Of a stretch of DNA of 55,050 nt, positions 35,779-47,640 are shown piece by piece. The DNA is taken from the NCBI GenBank assembly GCA_021811325.1, contig JAJZPE010000005.1, forward strand, positions 1 through 55,050, in the 5' to 3' direction. The notes beneath the pieces were generated by a model. That model had not been told where the DNA came from and made no database searches. It saw nothing but the letters and a program-made list of their open reading frames with translations. How positions within the stretch are numbered: the stretch's first letter is position 1; every line of letters starts with the position of its first letter. Source of the stretch: Bacillota bacterium. Its GTDB lineage: Bacteria > Bacillota > Sulfobacillia > JAJYWN01 > JAJZPE01. Both the position numbers and the translations under genes were made by a program.

Positions 35779-36906
35779 CTAGGGGGCCTGCGGTCGGGGT
35801 GTCTTTGACGGCGGGGGACACCCGCGCTCGTGGTGGATGCAGTCGCGGCAACCGGAGCAGACCCTGATCTCGTCCTCGAGCCCGGCCGCGGCCTTGCGAA
35901 CCCAGAGCGGGTCGGCCAGGAGGGCACGGCCGATGGCGACCAGGTCGGCCGTCCCGGTCTCGATTATCTTCCGGGCGACGGCGGGGCGAAGGACGTGGCC
36001 GACGGCGATGACCGGCGCCCTCAGGCCGTTGACCGTCAGCACTTGCTTGACGCCGCGGGCCAGGAGGACGGTGGAACTCGGGTCGTCGCCGGGGCCCTCG
36101 GGCGGGGCGTGGCCGCCGGGGACGCCGGCCGAGACGTGGATGAAGTCGGCCCCGCTCTCGACCAGGCGGCGGGCGATGACGGCGCTCTCGGCCAGGGTGT
36201 GGCCCCCAGGGACGTGCTCGTCGGCGCTAATCCTCAGGCCCACCGGGAAGTCGGGTCCGACGGCCTCACGCACGGCCGCCAGGACTTCCAGGGGGAAGCG
36301 CAGGCGGCCCTCGAGGCTTCCGCCGTATTCATCGGCGCGGTAGTTGGAGAACGGCGAGAGGAACTGGTTCAGCAGGTAGCCATGGGCCGCGTGGAGTTCG
36401 ACGGCGTCGAAGCCCGCGGCCACGGCCCGCCGGGCGGCCCGGGCGAAGTCCTGGACGAGGGCGCGGATCTCGGCCGCGGCCAGTTCGCGCGGCTTCGAGA
36501 GGGGCAGGGTCGGAGAGGGGATGGGCGACGGGGCGACGAGGTCGGCGCCGGTCCGCGCCCCGAAGGACGACTGGCGGCCGGCGTGATGGAGCTGGACGGC
36601 GACCTTGGCGCCGGTCCCGTGGACCCGCTCGGTCAGGTAGCGCAGGCCGTGGAGCTGTCCGTCGTCCCAGATCCCGAGTTGGTTCGCCCCCAGGCGGCCG
36701 TTCCTGGTGATGGCCGTGGCCTCGATGGTGATCAGCCCCACGCCGCCGTCGGCCCGCTCACCGTAGTAGCTGATGAGCCGTAGGGTGACCTCCCCGTCTT
36801 CGGTGGCGTAGTCGCTGACCATCGGCGCCATGACCACGCGGTTCCTCAACCTGACCCCGCGGAGCTGGAATGGATCGAACAGCGACGGCAACGACAACGG
36901 CTCCAC
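35779..36906 (-). CDS. NADH:flavin oxidoreductase (old yellow enzyme type) with C-terminal cysteine cluster
   Basis: 375 residues. An FMN-binding TIM barrel: LFDPFQLRGVRLRNRVVMAPM, QLHHAGRQ, the catalytic HAAHGYLLNQFLSPFSNYRADEYGG, and DLVAIGRALLADP. After the barrel come four cysteines, CSGCRDC then a Cys six residues on, resembling the 4Fe-4S site of 2,4-dienoyl-CoA reductase and trimethylamine dehydrogenase. The chain then ends with a Pro-rich tail; the FAD/NAD(P)H domain of those enzymes is absent, so electrons must come from a separate partner. Start GTG 36906 is behind AAGGCGAG. Likely reduces an activated C=C bond. Confidence 0.87.
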   Translation of the reverse strand: MEPLSLPSLFDPFQLRGVRLRNRVVMAPMVSDYATEDGEVTLRLISYYGERADGGVGLITIEATAITRNGRLGANQLGIWDDGQLHGLRYLTERVHGTGAKVAVQLHHAGRQSSFGARTGADLVAPSPIPSPTLPLSKPRELAAAEIRALVQDFARAARRAVAAGFDAVELHAAHGYLLNQFLSPFSNYRADEYGGSLEGRLRFPLEVLAAVREAVGPDFPVGLRISADEHVPGGHTLAESAVIARRLVESGADFIHVSAGVPGGHAPPEGPGDDPSSTVLLARGVKQVLTVNGLRAPVIAVGHVLRPAVARKIIETGTADLVAIGRALLADPLWVRKAAAGLEDEIRVCSGCRDCIHHERGCPPPSKTPRPQAP

Positions 36907-37055
36907 CTCGCCTTGATGATTCGCGGTCAGGACGGGCGCGCCCTGCCGGTAGTGCCACTTTGCGGTCGGCTGAAGACGCCCCCGAAACGGGAAGGATAGG
37001 AGCGGACGCGACCGGACGAGGCCGGCCGCGAGTCGGCGAGATAAGGGGTGGAGAG

Positions 37056-37526
37056 ATGGAGATGGAGACGGCGACTGTCGAGCCGCTCAAACTGGATGTC
37101 CGCGCGCATTGGGAAGGGCAGGCCAAGACGGCCGTGTATGTCCGCGACTTCCCGCCGCTCTTCATGGACGAACCACCGGCCATGGGCGGCGGGGACGCCG
37201 GGCCGAGCCCCATGGAATACGTCCTGGCGGCCCTCTGCGGCTGTACCGCCATCATCATCAAGATGGTCGCCGGGGAGATCGGGGTGGCCGTCACGGGTAT
37301 CGAGATATCCGCCAAGGGCACCATCGACCCCCGCGGCTTCAAGGGCAGCCCCAGGGTCAGCGAGCATTTCCAGCAGGTCATCGAACGGGTGAGCCTGACC
37401 ACCGACGCCCCGCCGGAACGCCTCGAAGCGCTCCGTGAGGCCTGGAGGGACCGCTGCCCGGCCTACAACCTCTTGAAGGACGCGGGCATCCGGATGGACG
37501 TCGAATGGGACATCCGTCGGCCGTGA
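37056..37526 (+). CDS. OsmC-family protein
   Basis: 156 residues from an ATG behind AAGGGGTGGAG. GPSPMEYVLAALCGCTAIIIKM gives the first redox Cys on the central helix; DRCPAYNLL gives the second, in the usual OsmC/YhfA arrangement. The family reduces organic hydroperoxides or acts on small thiol-reactive compounds. Transcribed divergently from the flavin oxidoreductase. The 149 bases between the two starts show no clear promoter. Confidence 0.88.
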   Translation: MEMETATVEPLKLDVRAHWEGQAKTAVYVRDFPPLFMDEPPAMGGGDAGPSPMEYVLAALCGCTAIIIKMVAGEIGVAVTGIEISAKGTIDPRGFKGSPRVSEHFQQVIERVSLTTDAPPERLEALREAWRDRCPAYNLLKDAGIRMDVEWDIRRP

Positions 37527-37533
37527 CAGGACA

Positions 37534-37567
37534 GCCGCCCCTGGGACCAGCAGTTCCCTGAGGCGGC
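37534..37567. terminator. Possible shared hairpin between OsmC gene and ddl
   Basis: GCCGCC (37534-37539) pairs with GGCGGC (37562-37567) and GGGA (37543-37546) with TCCC (37555-37558). The genes converge here. No U-run follows on either strand. Confidence 0.35.
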
Positions 37568-37599
37568 CGGAGACGAACGGGCTTGGGAAGCATATCGCG

Positions 37600-38766
37600 T
37601 CACTCCGCCCGGTACGCCGTCTCGCTGCGGTTCTTGTCGGCGTGCCGGTCGACGGCCAACTCGATGAGACGGTTGATGAGGTCGGGGTAGGACAGGCCGC
37701 TGGCCTCCCAGAGCTTCGGGTACATGCTTATCTTGGTGAACCCGGGGATGGTGTTGACCTCGTTGATGTAGAGCACGTCGGTGCCGCGTTCCAGGAAGAA
37801 GTCGGCCCGGGCCATGCCCGCCCCGTCGATGGCCTTGAAGGCCTCGACGGCCAGCCGTCTGACCTCGGCGGCGACACCCGGCGGCAGGTCGGCCGGGATC
37901 TTCAGCTCCGAACGTTCATCGATGTACTTGGCGTCGTAGTCGTAGAACTCGTTGCAAGGGACGATCTCGCCGGGGATCGAGGCCACGGGGTCGTCGTTGC
38001 CGAGGACGCTGCACTCGATCTCGCGGGCGTCGACGGCCTTCTCGGCCAGGATCCGCCGGTCGTAACGGGCGGCCAGGGCCATGGCCCGATACAGCTCGTC
38101 GTGGTCGTGCGCCTTGCTTATCCCGACGCTCGACCCCAGGTTGGCGGGCTTGACGAAGACCGGGTAGCCGAACTTGACCTCGATTTCCCGGACCACCGCG
38201 TCCGGCCGCTGCTCCCACTCGCGGCGAAGACAGACCAGATAGTCGACGATGGGCAGGCCGCGTTCGCGCCAGATGGCCTTGGCCATCGCCTTGTCCATGC
38301 CGACCGCCGAGGCCAGGACGCCCGCCCCGACATAGGGGAGGTTGGCCAGTTCGAGCAGGCCCTGTACCGTGCCGTCTTCGCCATAGGGCCCGTGGAGGAC
38401 CGGGAAGACCACGTCGACGGACACCGAGACCGTGCCGGCACCCGCCGCGCCTTCGACCGCTCCGCCCGGGCCGGCCGCAGCGGGGACCATGGCCCCGCCC
38501 GTCTCGGACAGCTTGACCAGGGCCGGTTTCCCGGGGTCGGTGAGGAAGGCCAGGGGCGTCCCCGGCGCCTCTTCGATGCCGGCCCGCAGGGCCTTCAACG
38601 GGTCCCCGGAAAGGAGCCACCTGCCGGAGCGGGTAATCCCGATGGGGACCACCTCGTACTTGCTCTTGTCGATGGCGCTGATGATCGAAGAAGCCGACAT
38701 CAGTGAGACCTCGTGCTCCCCTGAACGGCCTCCGAAGATGACGCCGACCCTGATCTTTCTGCTCAA
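37600..38766 (-). CDS. ddl: D-alanine-D-alanine ligase
   Basis: 388 residues. [18 protein letters not shown] binds the first D-Ala; the ATP-grasp core includes [15 protein letters not shown], and [10 protein letters not shown] carries the Lys-Tyr pair that marks D-Ala-D-Ala rather than the D-Ala-D-Lac (vancomycin-resistance) specificity. The metal-binding segment is [21 protein letters not shown] Gly/Ala-rich insert sits near residues 88-112. It makes the dipeptide for peptidoglycan precursors in the cytoplasm. The start is TTG 38766 behind GGGGAGG. Not in a cell-wall operon here. Confidence 0.96.
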   Translation of the reverse strand: MSRKIRVGVIFGGRSGEHEVSLMSASSIISAIDKSKYEVVPIGITRSGRWLLSGDPLKALRAGIEEAPGTPLAFLTDPGKPALVKLSETGGAMVPAAAGPGGAVEGAAGAGTVSVSVDVVFPVLHGPYGEDGTVQGLLELANLPYVGAGVLASAVGMDKAMAKAIWRERGLPIVDYLVCLRREWEQRPDAVVREIEVKFGYPVFVKPANLGSSVGISKAHDHDELYRAMALAARYDRRILAEKAVDAREIECSVLGNDDPVASIPGEIVPCNEFYDYDAKYIDERSELKIPADLPPGVAAEVRRLAVEAFKAIDGAGMARADFFLERGTDVLYINEVNTIPGFTKISMYPKLWEASGLSYPDLINRLIELAVDRHADKNRSETAYRAE

Positions 38767-38861
38767 AAGGGTTTACCTCCCCATCCAAGCGCAAAAAACA
38801 GTACTAGACTATTCAACGGGGAAAAAGCTTATCCCTTTAGGGCAGCGCGGGAGACAGCGAA

Positions 38862-38886
38862 GCGCCGGGGCATCGCGCCCCGGCGC
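38862..38886 (-). terminator. Hairpin after the chemoreceptor gene
   Basis: GCGCCGGGGC (38862-38871) pairs perfectly with GCCCCGGCGC (38877-38886) around five bases, 24 bases past the stop. The sequence after it on the minus strand (TTCGCTGTC) is only mildly U-rich. The rest of 38767-38909 shows no definite promoter for ddl. Confidence 0.55.
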
Positions 38887-38909
38887 CGTCGTTCCTGCTC
38901 CCATCCCGG

Positions 38910-40796
38910 TCAGAGCTTGAACCGGCCGACCAGGCCCTGCAGGCGCGTGGCCATGTTGGCCAACGATTGGACCGAGGCCACGATCTCCTCCACCGAGGCG
39001 TTCATCTCTTCGGTCGAGGCTGAGACTTCCTCGGAGGCCGCGGCGTTCTCCTGGGAGACGGCGGCAGCCTTGGCCACGGCGTCCGCGGCCCGGCTCGAGG
39101 AGGCCGCCATCTGTTCGGTCGCGGCGCTGTTCTCCTCGGTCACCGAGGCCACCTTGTCGACCGACCTGACCACTTCCAGGCTGCTGTTGCCGGCCTGGGC
39201 GGCGGCCTCGACGATGCCCTTGATGCGGGAGACGGTCTCGTCGACGGTCGAGAAGATGAGGTCAAGTGCCTGGCCGGCCTGGGCGGCGAGGGTGACGCCC
39301 TTCTCGACGTCGGCGGTCCCGGCGTTCATCGCTTTGATCGCGCCCTCGGTGCCTTGCTGCATGTGGCCGATGAGGTCGCCGATCTCGCGGGTCGCCCGCG
39401 AGGAACGCTCAGCAAGCTTGCGCACTTCCTCGGCGACGACGGCGAAGCCCTTGCCGGCCTCGCCCGCCCGGGCCGCCTCGATCGCCGCGTTCAGGGCCAG
39501 GAGGTTGGTCTGGCCGGCGATGTCGTCGATGACCTGGATGATCTGGCCGATCTGGCTGGAGTTGTGGCCGAGTTCCTTGATCCGTTCGGCGGTCTCGAAG
39601 ACCGTCTTCTTGATCTGCTCCATCCCGCCGATGGCCGCCCGGACGGTCTCCCCGCCGGTCTGCGCCGACTCGGCGGTGGCCCGGGCCGACTGCTCCAATT
39701 CACCGGCCGTGTGCCGGATATGCTCGACCGCGTCGGCCATGCGCTGGACGTCCACCGAGGCGTCGCTGGTCGCCCTGGCCTGTTCCTGGGCACCCTTGGC
39801 GATCTGGTCGATGGTCTCTTTCAATTGAGTGACGCCGGTCGCTGTGTCGCTCAGGTTCCGCGCTTGCTCGGCGGCCCCGCCGGCGATGCCGGTGACGGCC
39901 GTCGTGACCTGTCCGACCGCCTGTCCGACCTGGGCGCTCGAGGCCGACAGCTCCTCGCCCGTCGACGCGACCTCCTCGGCCGTGCGGGCGATTTCGGCGA
40001 CGACCTCCCCCAGGCTCTGGGCCATGTTGTTGAAGGCCCGGGCGAGGTCGGAGAGCTCGTCCCCGCCCCCCGCCTTGAGCTCCTTGACGGTGAGGTCCCC
40101 GTCGGCCAGCCGGAGCACGTTCGAGGCGATGGCGACCACCGGCCGGCTGATGCCCCTGGAGATGTTCAGGGCCAGGACCAGGCCGATGATGATGGCCGCG
40201 GCGCCGGCCCCCACGGAGACGGCCACGGCCTCGCCGTATGAACGCGCGGCCACCAGCCGGTCGCCGGTGGCCTCCTGGTCATGCATCGACAGGAGCTTCT
40301 CGACATCCTGGTCGGCCCCGGCGAAAGCCCGGGCGCCCTCGGTGTTGAGGTAGGCCGTCGCCTGGGCGGCGGTGCGCCCCTGGCGGGCCAGCTCCATGAA
40401 CCGGTCGTGGACCGTCAGGTAAGCGCTCACGCTGCCGCTGAGGTCCTTGAAGGCCGCCCGTTCCGGGCCGTCTTTCGGCAGCCCCTGGTCGACGGCGGCG
40501 AGGGCGGCGGCCAGATCGGCCGTGGCCTGGTCGATGGCCTCGGCCTCCCGGGCCCGGCCGGCGGCGTCCGGGCTGAGGGCGTAGGCGAGTTCATGGCGGT
40601 TGAGATCGGCCAGGCCGGCGTTGACCTGCCCCAGGTGTTGCCCACTCGGCAGCAGGTCGTCACTGAAGTTGACGACCTCCCGGTTGACCTTGTTGAGCAT
40701 GCCGAGGCCGATGGCCACGACCACCGCCATGAGGACAAGGACCACCCCGAAGCCTCCGGTTATCTTGGCCCCGAGCTTAAGTCGCAGCTTGAACAT
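38910..40796 (-). CDS. Methyl-accepting chemotaxis protein
   Basis: 628 residues. Membrane segment 1 (about 13-33), a four-helix-bundle sensor domain with few recognisable ligand residues, membrane segment 2 (about 193-213), a HAMP linker ([26 protein letters not shown]), then a long coiled-coil signalling domain with the hairpin tip [43 protein letters not shown]. It passes ligand signals to CheA/CheW. Methylation-site repeats of Ala/Glu/Ser flank the tip. It stands alone; no che genes are adjacent. A motility-sigma-like promoter precedes it. Implies a motile cell. Confidence 0.96.
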   Translation of the reverse strand: MFKLRLKLGAKITGGFGVVLVLMAVVVAIGLGMLNKVNREVVNFSDDLLPSGQHLGQVNAGLADLNRHELAYALSPDAAGRAREAEAIDQATADLAAALAAVDQGLPKDGPERAAFKDLSGSVSAYLTVHDRFMELARQGRTAAQATAYLNTEGARAFAGADQDVEKLLSMHDQEATGDRLVAARSYGEAVAVSVGAGAAAIIIGLVLALNISRGISRPVVAIASNVLRLADGDLTVKELKAGGGDELSDLARAFNNMAQSLGEVVAEIARTAEEVASTGEELSASSAQVGQAVGQVTTAVTGIAGGAAEQARNLSDTATGVTQLKETIDQIAKGAQEQARATSDASVDVQRMADAVEHIRHTAGELEQSARATAESAQTGGETVRAAIGGMEQIKKTVFETAERIKELGHNSSQIGQIIQVIDDIAGQTNLLALNAAIEAARAGEAGKGFAVVAEEVRKLAERSSRATREIGDLIGHMQQGTEGAIKAMNAGTADVEKGVTLAAQAGQALDLIFSTVDETVSRIKGIVEAAAQAGNSSLEVVRSVDKVASVTEENSAATEQMAASSSRAADAVAKAAAVSQENAAASEEVSASTEEMNASVEEIVASVQSLANMATRLQGLVGRFKL

Positions 40797-40886
40797 CTTT
40801 CCTTCACCTTTCCTCCAGATCTGACCTCGTTGGGTTCGGCGGGACGGGTGTTGGGAATGACGGTCTTGGTGGCTCTCATACCCTGA

Positions 40887-40912
40887 TTATCGGAGCGTGG
40901 GGCGCTTTTCTA
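40887..40912 (-). promoter_or_regulatory. Possible sigma-D (motility) promoter of the chemoreceptor
   Basis: On the minus strand: TAGA (40912-40909), 14-base spacer, TCCGATAA (40894-40887), compared with the B. subtilis sigma-D consensus TAAA-N15-GCCGATAT. It lies about 90 bases before the ATG. Match is partial; inference. Confidence 0.4.
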
Positions 40913-40939
40913 TAGACCGAAACGCAAATCAGGCCCTAA

Positions 40940-40975
40940 ATAAAAAAGAAGCCCCGGGGAAACCCTGAGGCTTTT
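40940..40975 (-). terminator. Terminator of the heat-shock operon, after mtaB
   Basis: On the minus strand AAGCCTCAGGG (40973-40963) and CCCCGGGGCTT (40959-40949) form a hairpin with one or two internal mismatches, followed by CTTTTTTATTT. It begins about 11 bases after the stop of the prmA-mtaB frame and closes the hrcA operon. Confidence 0.85.
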
Positions 40976-40983
40976 GGGGTGGT

Positions 40984-44483
<3,500 letters not shown>

Positions 44484-44500
44484 TCAAGTGGTGGCCGCCG

Positions 44501-44749
44501 TCACAGGCCGGCCAGGACCCGCCGGGTCACGGTCACGTCGAGGTGGCGCGGCCCCGCGGCGTCGGAGATGATGCAGGGGAGGTTGACGTTGGTCACCGGC
44601 CGCCGTTCGAGGTCGGCCAGCACCCGCCGGGCGGCGTCGAGCAGCTGGCCCCAGGCGCGCCGGTCGCCCCGCAGGTCGATGCCCTCGCGGGCCTGGAACT
44701 CGCCGGCCAGGTAGGCGGCGACCGCCTCGAGGCTGGGCCCCTCGCTCAC
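44501..44749 (-). CDS. 82-residue protein matching only the DnaK nucleotide-domain subdomain IIB region
   Basis: The GTG at 44749 has GGAGG six bases upstream (TTG 44755 is the alternative). The product reads like one continuous slice of DnaK: YLAGEFQAREGIDLRGD, a helix LLDAARRVLADLERR, then VNLPCIISDAAGPRHLDVTVTRRVL. E. coli DnaK has GIDLRNDPLAMQRL, NLPYITADATGPKH and VTRAKLESL at roughly residues 230-306, which is subdomain IIB. Structural positions (GIDLR, NLP, DA-GP-H, TR) are kept. By my alignment, the Glu, Lys and Ser that hold adenosine in the EKAKIELSS helix are replaced by Arg, Leu and Glu/Arg. No P-loop, ATPase or substrate domain is present. It sits where grpE-dnaK would be. It is either a retained microprotein or a dnaK remnant; the intact frame, start and ribosome site favour expression. 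Confidence 0.75.
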   Translation of the reverse strand: MSEGPSLEAVAAYLAGEFQAREGIDLRGDRRAWGQLLDAARRVLADLERRPVTNVNLPCIISDAAGPRHLDVTVTRRVLAGL

Positions 44750-44790
44750 ACCCAAGACCTCCTCGAGCCCTTCGCCGGTGATTCCCCGCC

Positions 44791-44824
44791 GGGGATTCCA
44801 CCGCCGGGGATTCCACCGCCGGGG
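44791..44824. repeat. 15-base tandem repeat between chaperonin and DnaK-like frame
   Basis: GGGGATTCCACCGCC occurs twice head to tail (44791-44805, 44806-44820), followed by a further GGGG. A degenerate third copy (GATTCCCCGCC) precedes it from 44780. It lies between the chaperonin stop and the start of the 82-residue frame and may mark the deletion or insertion junction where dnaK was lost. Confidence 0.7.
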
Positions 44825-44828
44825 CGGT

Positions 44829-46424
44829 CTAGAAGCTCTTCGAGAAGTCCTCGCCGGATGCGCCCGAGGAGCCCGCGGCGGCCAGGTCCTTCTGCTCCTT
44901 CATCTTGATGATCGTATCGATCCTCAGGATGGCCTCGGCGATCTCGCCGGCGGCCTTGAGGGCGTGGATCTTGACCAGGGCCGGGTCGACCACGCCGAGG
45001 TCGAGCATGTCGGCGATGTCCCCGGTGTCGCAGTTGACGGCCAGCGAGTCGCGCTTGCGGCGGGTCTGCGCGGCGATGACGTCGCCGACCTTCTCCAACG
45101 GGTTGAAGCCGGCGTTGCCGACGATCTGGGCCAGCGGCTTCTTGAGGGCCTCGACGACGCAGTCGAGGCCGTAGACGCTCATCCCCTTGGCCCCGTCGCG
45201 GTGCTTGGCCAGCTCGCGCCCGACGGCCAGCTCGATGGCCCCGCCGCCGGGGACCACCCCGGCTTTGAAGGCCACTTGGACCGACGAGGCGGCGTCTTTG
45301 GCGATGCGCTCACGCTCGCCGACGACTTCTTCGGTGGCCGCGCCGACGAGGATGGTGGCCATCGGCTTCCCTTTGCCGCCGACGATGCGGACCTGCTCGA
45401 GTTTCTCATCCTCGTAGACCCGGTCGGCCCGGCCAAGGTAGCGCTCAATCTCGTCGGGCTCCTTCTTGAGGGCCGTCCGCTTGACCATCCTGGCCCCGCT
45501 GTGCTCGGCCGCCTTGCGGAGCTCGCGTGACGAGACACGGCTGAGGACCAGGACGCCGGCGTCGGTGAGCAGTTCATCGGCCGCGTCGTCGACCCCGCGG
45601 TCGACCAGGACGACGGTGACCCCGAGGCCCACGAGCTTCCTCAGGTTCTTCCGGAACTCGTCCTGGAGTTCCATGTAACGGGCGAAACCGGCTTCGGTCG
45701 AGAGGGCCTCGTCCTCGATCTCCTCAGGCTCAAGGGCGTCGTCGACGATGAGGACGCGGGCGTCCCGGATGTCCTTCGGCATCTGCTTGTTGAGGCGTTC
45801 CTTGTCGATGATCACCCCGAGGAAGACCTCGTTCTCCGCGCCCTCCTCGGAGATGACCGTGTCGGCCAGTTTGAAATGGGTCTCGACGAGCTTCTCGGGC
45901 CCGATCATCCGGGCCGCGCCGACCACCAGGTCGGCGATGTCCTCGTGCTCGCGGCCGGCGATGAGGGCCACCCGCCGGAGGAGCGGGTCGTCGAGGCCGT
46001 TGACCTTGATGGCCTTTTCCTTGATGAGGTCGACGGCCTTCTTGATACCGTAGCGGACGCCGTCGATGACCCGGGTCACCGGGACGCCGCGGGACACCTG
46101 GTTGACCCCCTCTCCGAGGAGCGCGCCGGCCATGATCGTGGCCGTGGTCGTCCCGTCGCCGACCTCCTCCTCCTGGGCCTTGGCGGTGTTGATGACCATC
46201 CGGGCGGCCGGGTGGTTGACCTCCATGCGGGTCAGGATGGTGATGCCGTCGTTGGTGATGACCACCTCGCCGAAGCGGTCGACGAGCATCGTGTCGAGGC
46301 CCTTCGGCCCGATGGTGCCCTCGACCGCCGAGGCGATGGCCCGCACGGCGTTGGCGTTGGTGAACAGCGCGGCCAACCGCTCGTCGACTTCAGAGCCGCT
46401 GGAGATCTGCTTGACGTTGGACAA
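44829..46424 (-). CDS. Archaeal-type (Group III) chaperonin
   Basis: 531 residues of the thermosome/CCT kind, not GroEL. GTIGPKGLDTMLVDRFGEVVITNDG (36-60) and GDGTTTATIMAG (89-100) form the ATPase site; VPGGGAIELAVGREL and VVDPALVKIHALKAAGEIAEAILRID close the equatorial domain. The apical domain runs through GVIIDKERLNKQMPKDI and contains the helical protrusion (DEALSTEAGFARYMELQDEF) that serves as built-in lid in Group II, so no GroES is needed. The GGM tail of GroEL is absent. Group III chaperonins in hsp70 operons are known from Carboxydothermus and form a 16-mer that refolds proteins with ATP. TTG start behind AAGGAGG, 40 bases after hrcA, hence under CIRCE/HrcA control. Confidence 0.95.
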   Translation of the reverse strand: MSNVKQISSGSEVDERLAALFTNANAVRAIASAVEGTIGPKGLDTMLVDRFGEVVITNDGITILTRMEVNHPAARMVINTAKAQEEEVGDGTTTATIMAGALLGEGVNQVSRGVPVTRVIDGVRYGIKKAVDLIKEKAIKVNGLDDPLLRRVALIAGREHEDIADLVVGAARMIGPEKLVETHFKLADTVISEEGAENEVFLGVIIDKERLNKQMPKDIRDARVLIVDDALEPEEIEDEALSTEAGFARYMELQDEFRKNLRKLVGLGVTVVLVDRGVDDAADELLTDAGVLVLSRVSSRELRKAAEHSGARMVKRTALKKEPDEIERYLGRADRVYEDEKLEQVRIVGGKGKPMATILVGAATEEVVGERERIAKDAASSVQVAFKAGVVPGGGAIELAVGRELAKHRDGAKGMSVYGLDCVVEALKKPLAQIVGNAGFNPLEKVGDVIAAQTRRKRDSLAVNCDTGDIADMLDLGVVDPALVKIHALKAAGEIAEAILRIDTIIKMKEQKDLAAAGSSGASGEDFSKSF

Positions 46425-46464
46425 TCAGGGCCCTCCTTGATGGACACCGCGTGGGAAACGCCCG

Positions 46465-47511
46465 TCACCGCCGCATCTGGCGGGTGAGGACGTCGGTCAA
46501 TTGCCCGGAGACGTAGCTGACGACGGACATGACATGGCCATAGCGCATGCGGGTCGGGCCGAGGACGCCGACGGCCCCCATGACCCGCTCGCCGGCCCCA
46601 TAGGCGGCCATGACCAGGCTGCAGCTCTGCAGCTCCTGATAGGGATTCTCCTCGCCGATGTAGACCTGCACGGGGCCGGCTTGGGGTTCGCTGAGCAGCG
46701 CCGACACCAGGTGCTCGCGCTCCAGGAAGCCGAGCAGGTCGCGGACGACGTCAAGGTCGCCGAAGTCCGGCTGGCTCAGGATGTTGGCCGTGCCGCCGAG
46801 GTAGACCTTGTCCTCCGCGTCGGCCTGCCCGGCGCGGCCGAGGGCGTCGAAAATGGTGCTGATGAGGCTCCGCCGGCCCGTCGACCCGGCGTTCAGCGAG
46901 CGGACGAAGCCGCGGGTCAGCTTGCCGAGGATCATCCCGCGCAGAATCTCGTTGAGGCTGCGGGAGACCCCGGTGAGGTCCTCGTCGGTGAGGCCTTCGG
47001 GGAGGTCGATGACCCGGTGCTCGACCAGGCCGACGTCGGTCGAGAGGACCATCAACAGGCGGTCGCCGGGCAGCCGGACCAGCTTGAGGTCGCGGAAGAC
47101 GGCCCTGGCGTAACGCGGCCCGAGGACCATCGCCGTGTAGCTGGTGGCCTCCGAGACCAGCCGGGCCGTCTGCTGGATGAGGGTCTCAGCGTCGCGCGGG
47201 CTGTCGTAGGCCTCCCTTATCCAGCGGGCCTCGACGTCCTCGAGGTCCTCGGGGTGGGTGAGGGAGTCGACGTAAAAGCGGTAACCCCGGCTGGACGGGA
47301 CGCGCCCGGCCGAGGTGTGCGGCTGCTGCAGGTAGCCCAGGGTGTCCAGCTCGGCCGTCTCGTTGCGGATGGTGGCCGGGCTGACCCCCAGGTCGTGGCG
47401 GGCGAGCAGAGCCAGGGAACCGACCGGCTCACCCGTCCGGATGTAGTCCTCGACCAGGGCCATGAGGATGGCCCGTTTCCTGGGGTCCAGGCGTTGCGCC
47501 GTCTCAGGCAT
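46465..47511 (-). CDS. hrcA: Heat-inducible transcription repressor HrcA
   Basis: 348 residues from an ATG preceded by GGAGGGAAGAGG. N-terminal winged helix (DPRKRAILMALVEDYIRTGEPVGSLAL, SPATIRNETAELDTLGYLQQPHTSAGRVPS), then the GAF-like domain and the C-terminal end RYGHVMSVVSYVSGQLTDVL. HrcA binds CIRCE, needs chaperonin help to stay folded, and is titrated during heat shock. In most bacteria GroEL stabilises it; here the co-encoded Group III chaperonin could do so. First gene of the operon with CIRCE in its leader, so autoregulated. Confidence 0.97.
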   Translation of the reverse strand: MPETAQRLDPRKRAILMALVEDYIRTGEPVGSLALLARHDLGVSPATIRNETAELDTLGYLQQPHTSAGRVPSSRGYRFYVDSLTHPEDLEDVEARWIREAYDSPRDAETLIQQTARLVSEATSYTAMVLGPRYARAVFRDLKLVRLPGDRLLMVLSTDVGLVEHRVIDLPEGLTDEDLTGVSRSLNEILRGMILGKLTRGFVRSLNAGSTGRRSLISTIFDALGRAGQADAEDKVYLGGTANILSQPDFGDLDVVRDLLGFLEREHLVSALLSEPQAGPVQVYIGEENPYQELQSCSLVMAAYGAGERVMGAVGVLGPTRMRYGHVMSVVSYVSGQLTDVLTRQMRR

Positions 47512-47602
47512 CCTCTTCCCTCCCGCGGGGCTCGGGTGAGCCGTTCGTCGCGCAAACCTTAGTGGAGCCTGCATTTGGCAAATCGTCGGACGGTTCTTCA
47601 CT

Positions 47603-47629
47603 CTAGCACTCCCGCCCGGCGAGTGCCAA
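47603..47629 (-). promoter_or_regulatory. CIRCE operator
   Basis: TAGCACTC at 47604-47611, nine bases, GAGTGCCAA at 47621-47629. The consensus is TTAGCACTC-N9-GAGTGCTAA, so only the outer bases differ. The spacer is pure G/C. It lies just downstream of the hrcA promoter -10 box, covering the transcription start, as expected for HrcA repression. Confidence 0.93.
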
Positions 47630-47640
47630 CCCTAAGATAG

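Noticed and set aside
37600..38766. VanA/VanB-type D-Ala-D-Lac ligase
   Set aside because: The DYDAKY segment with Tyr and the GEHEVSL start are those of ordinary D-Ala-D-Ala ligases, and no vanH/vanX genes are adjacent.
44484..44816. Alternative 110-residue frame overlapping the DnaK-like fragment
   Set aside because: It reads the same strand in another frame, giving Arg/Gly/Pro-rich sequence without a family, while the neighbouring frame has clear DnaK similarity and a ribosome site.
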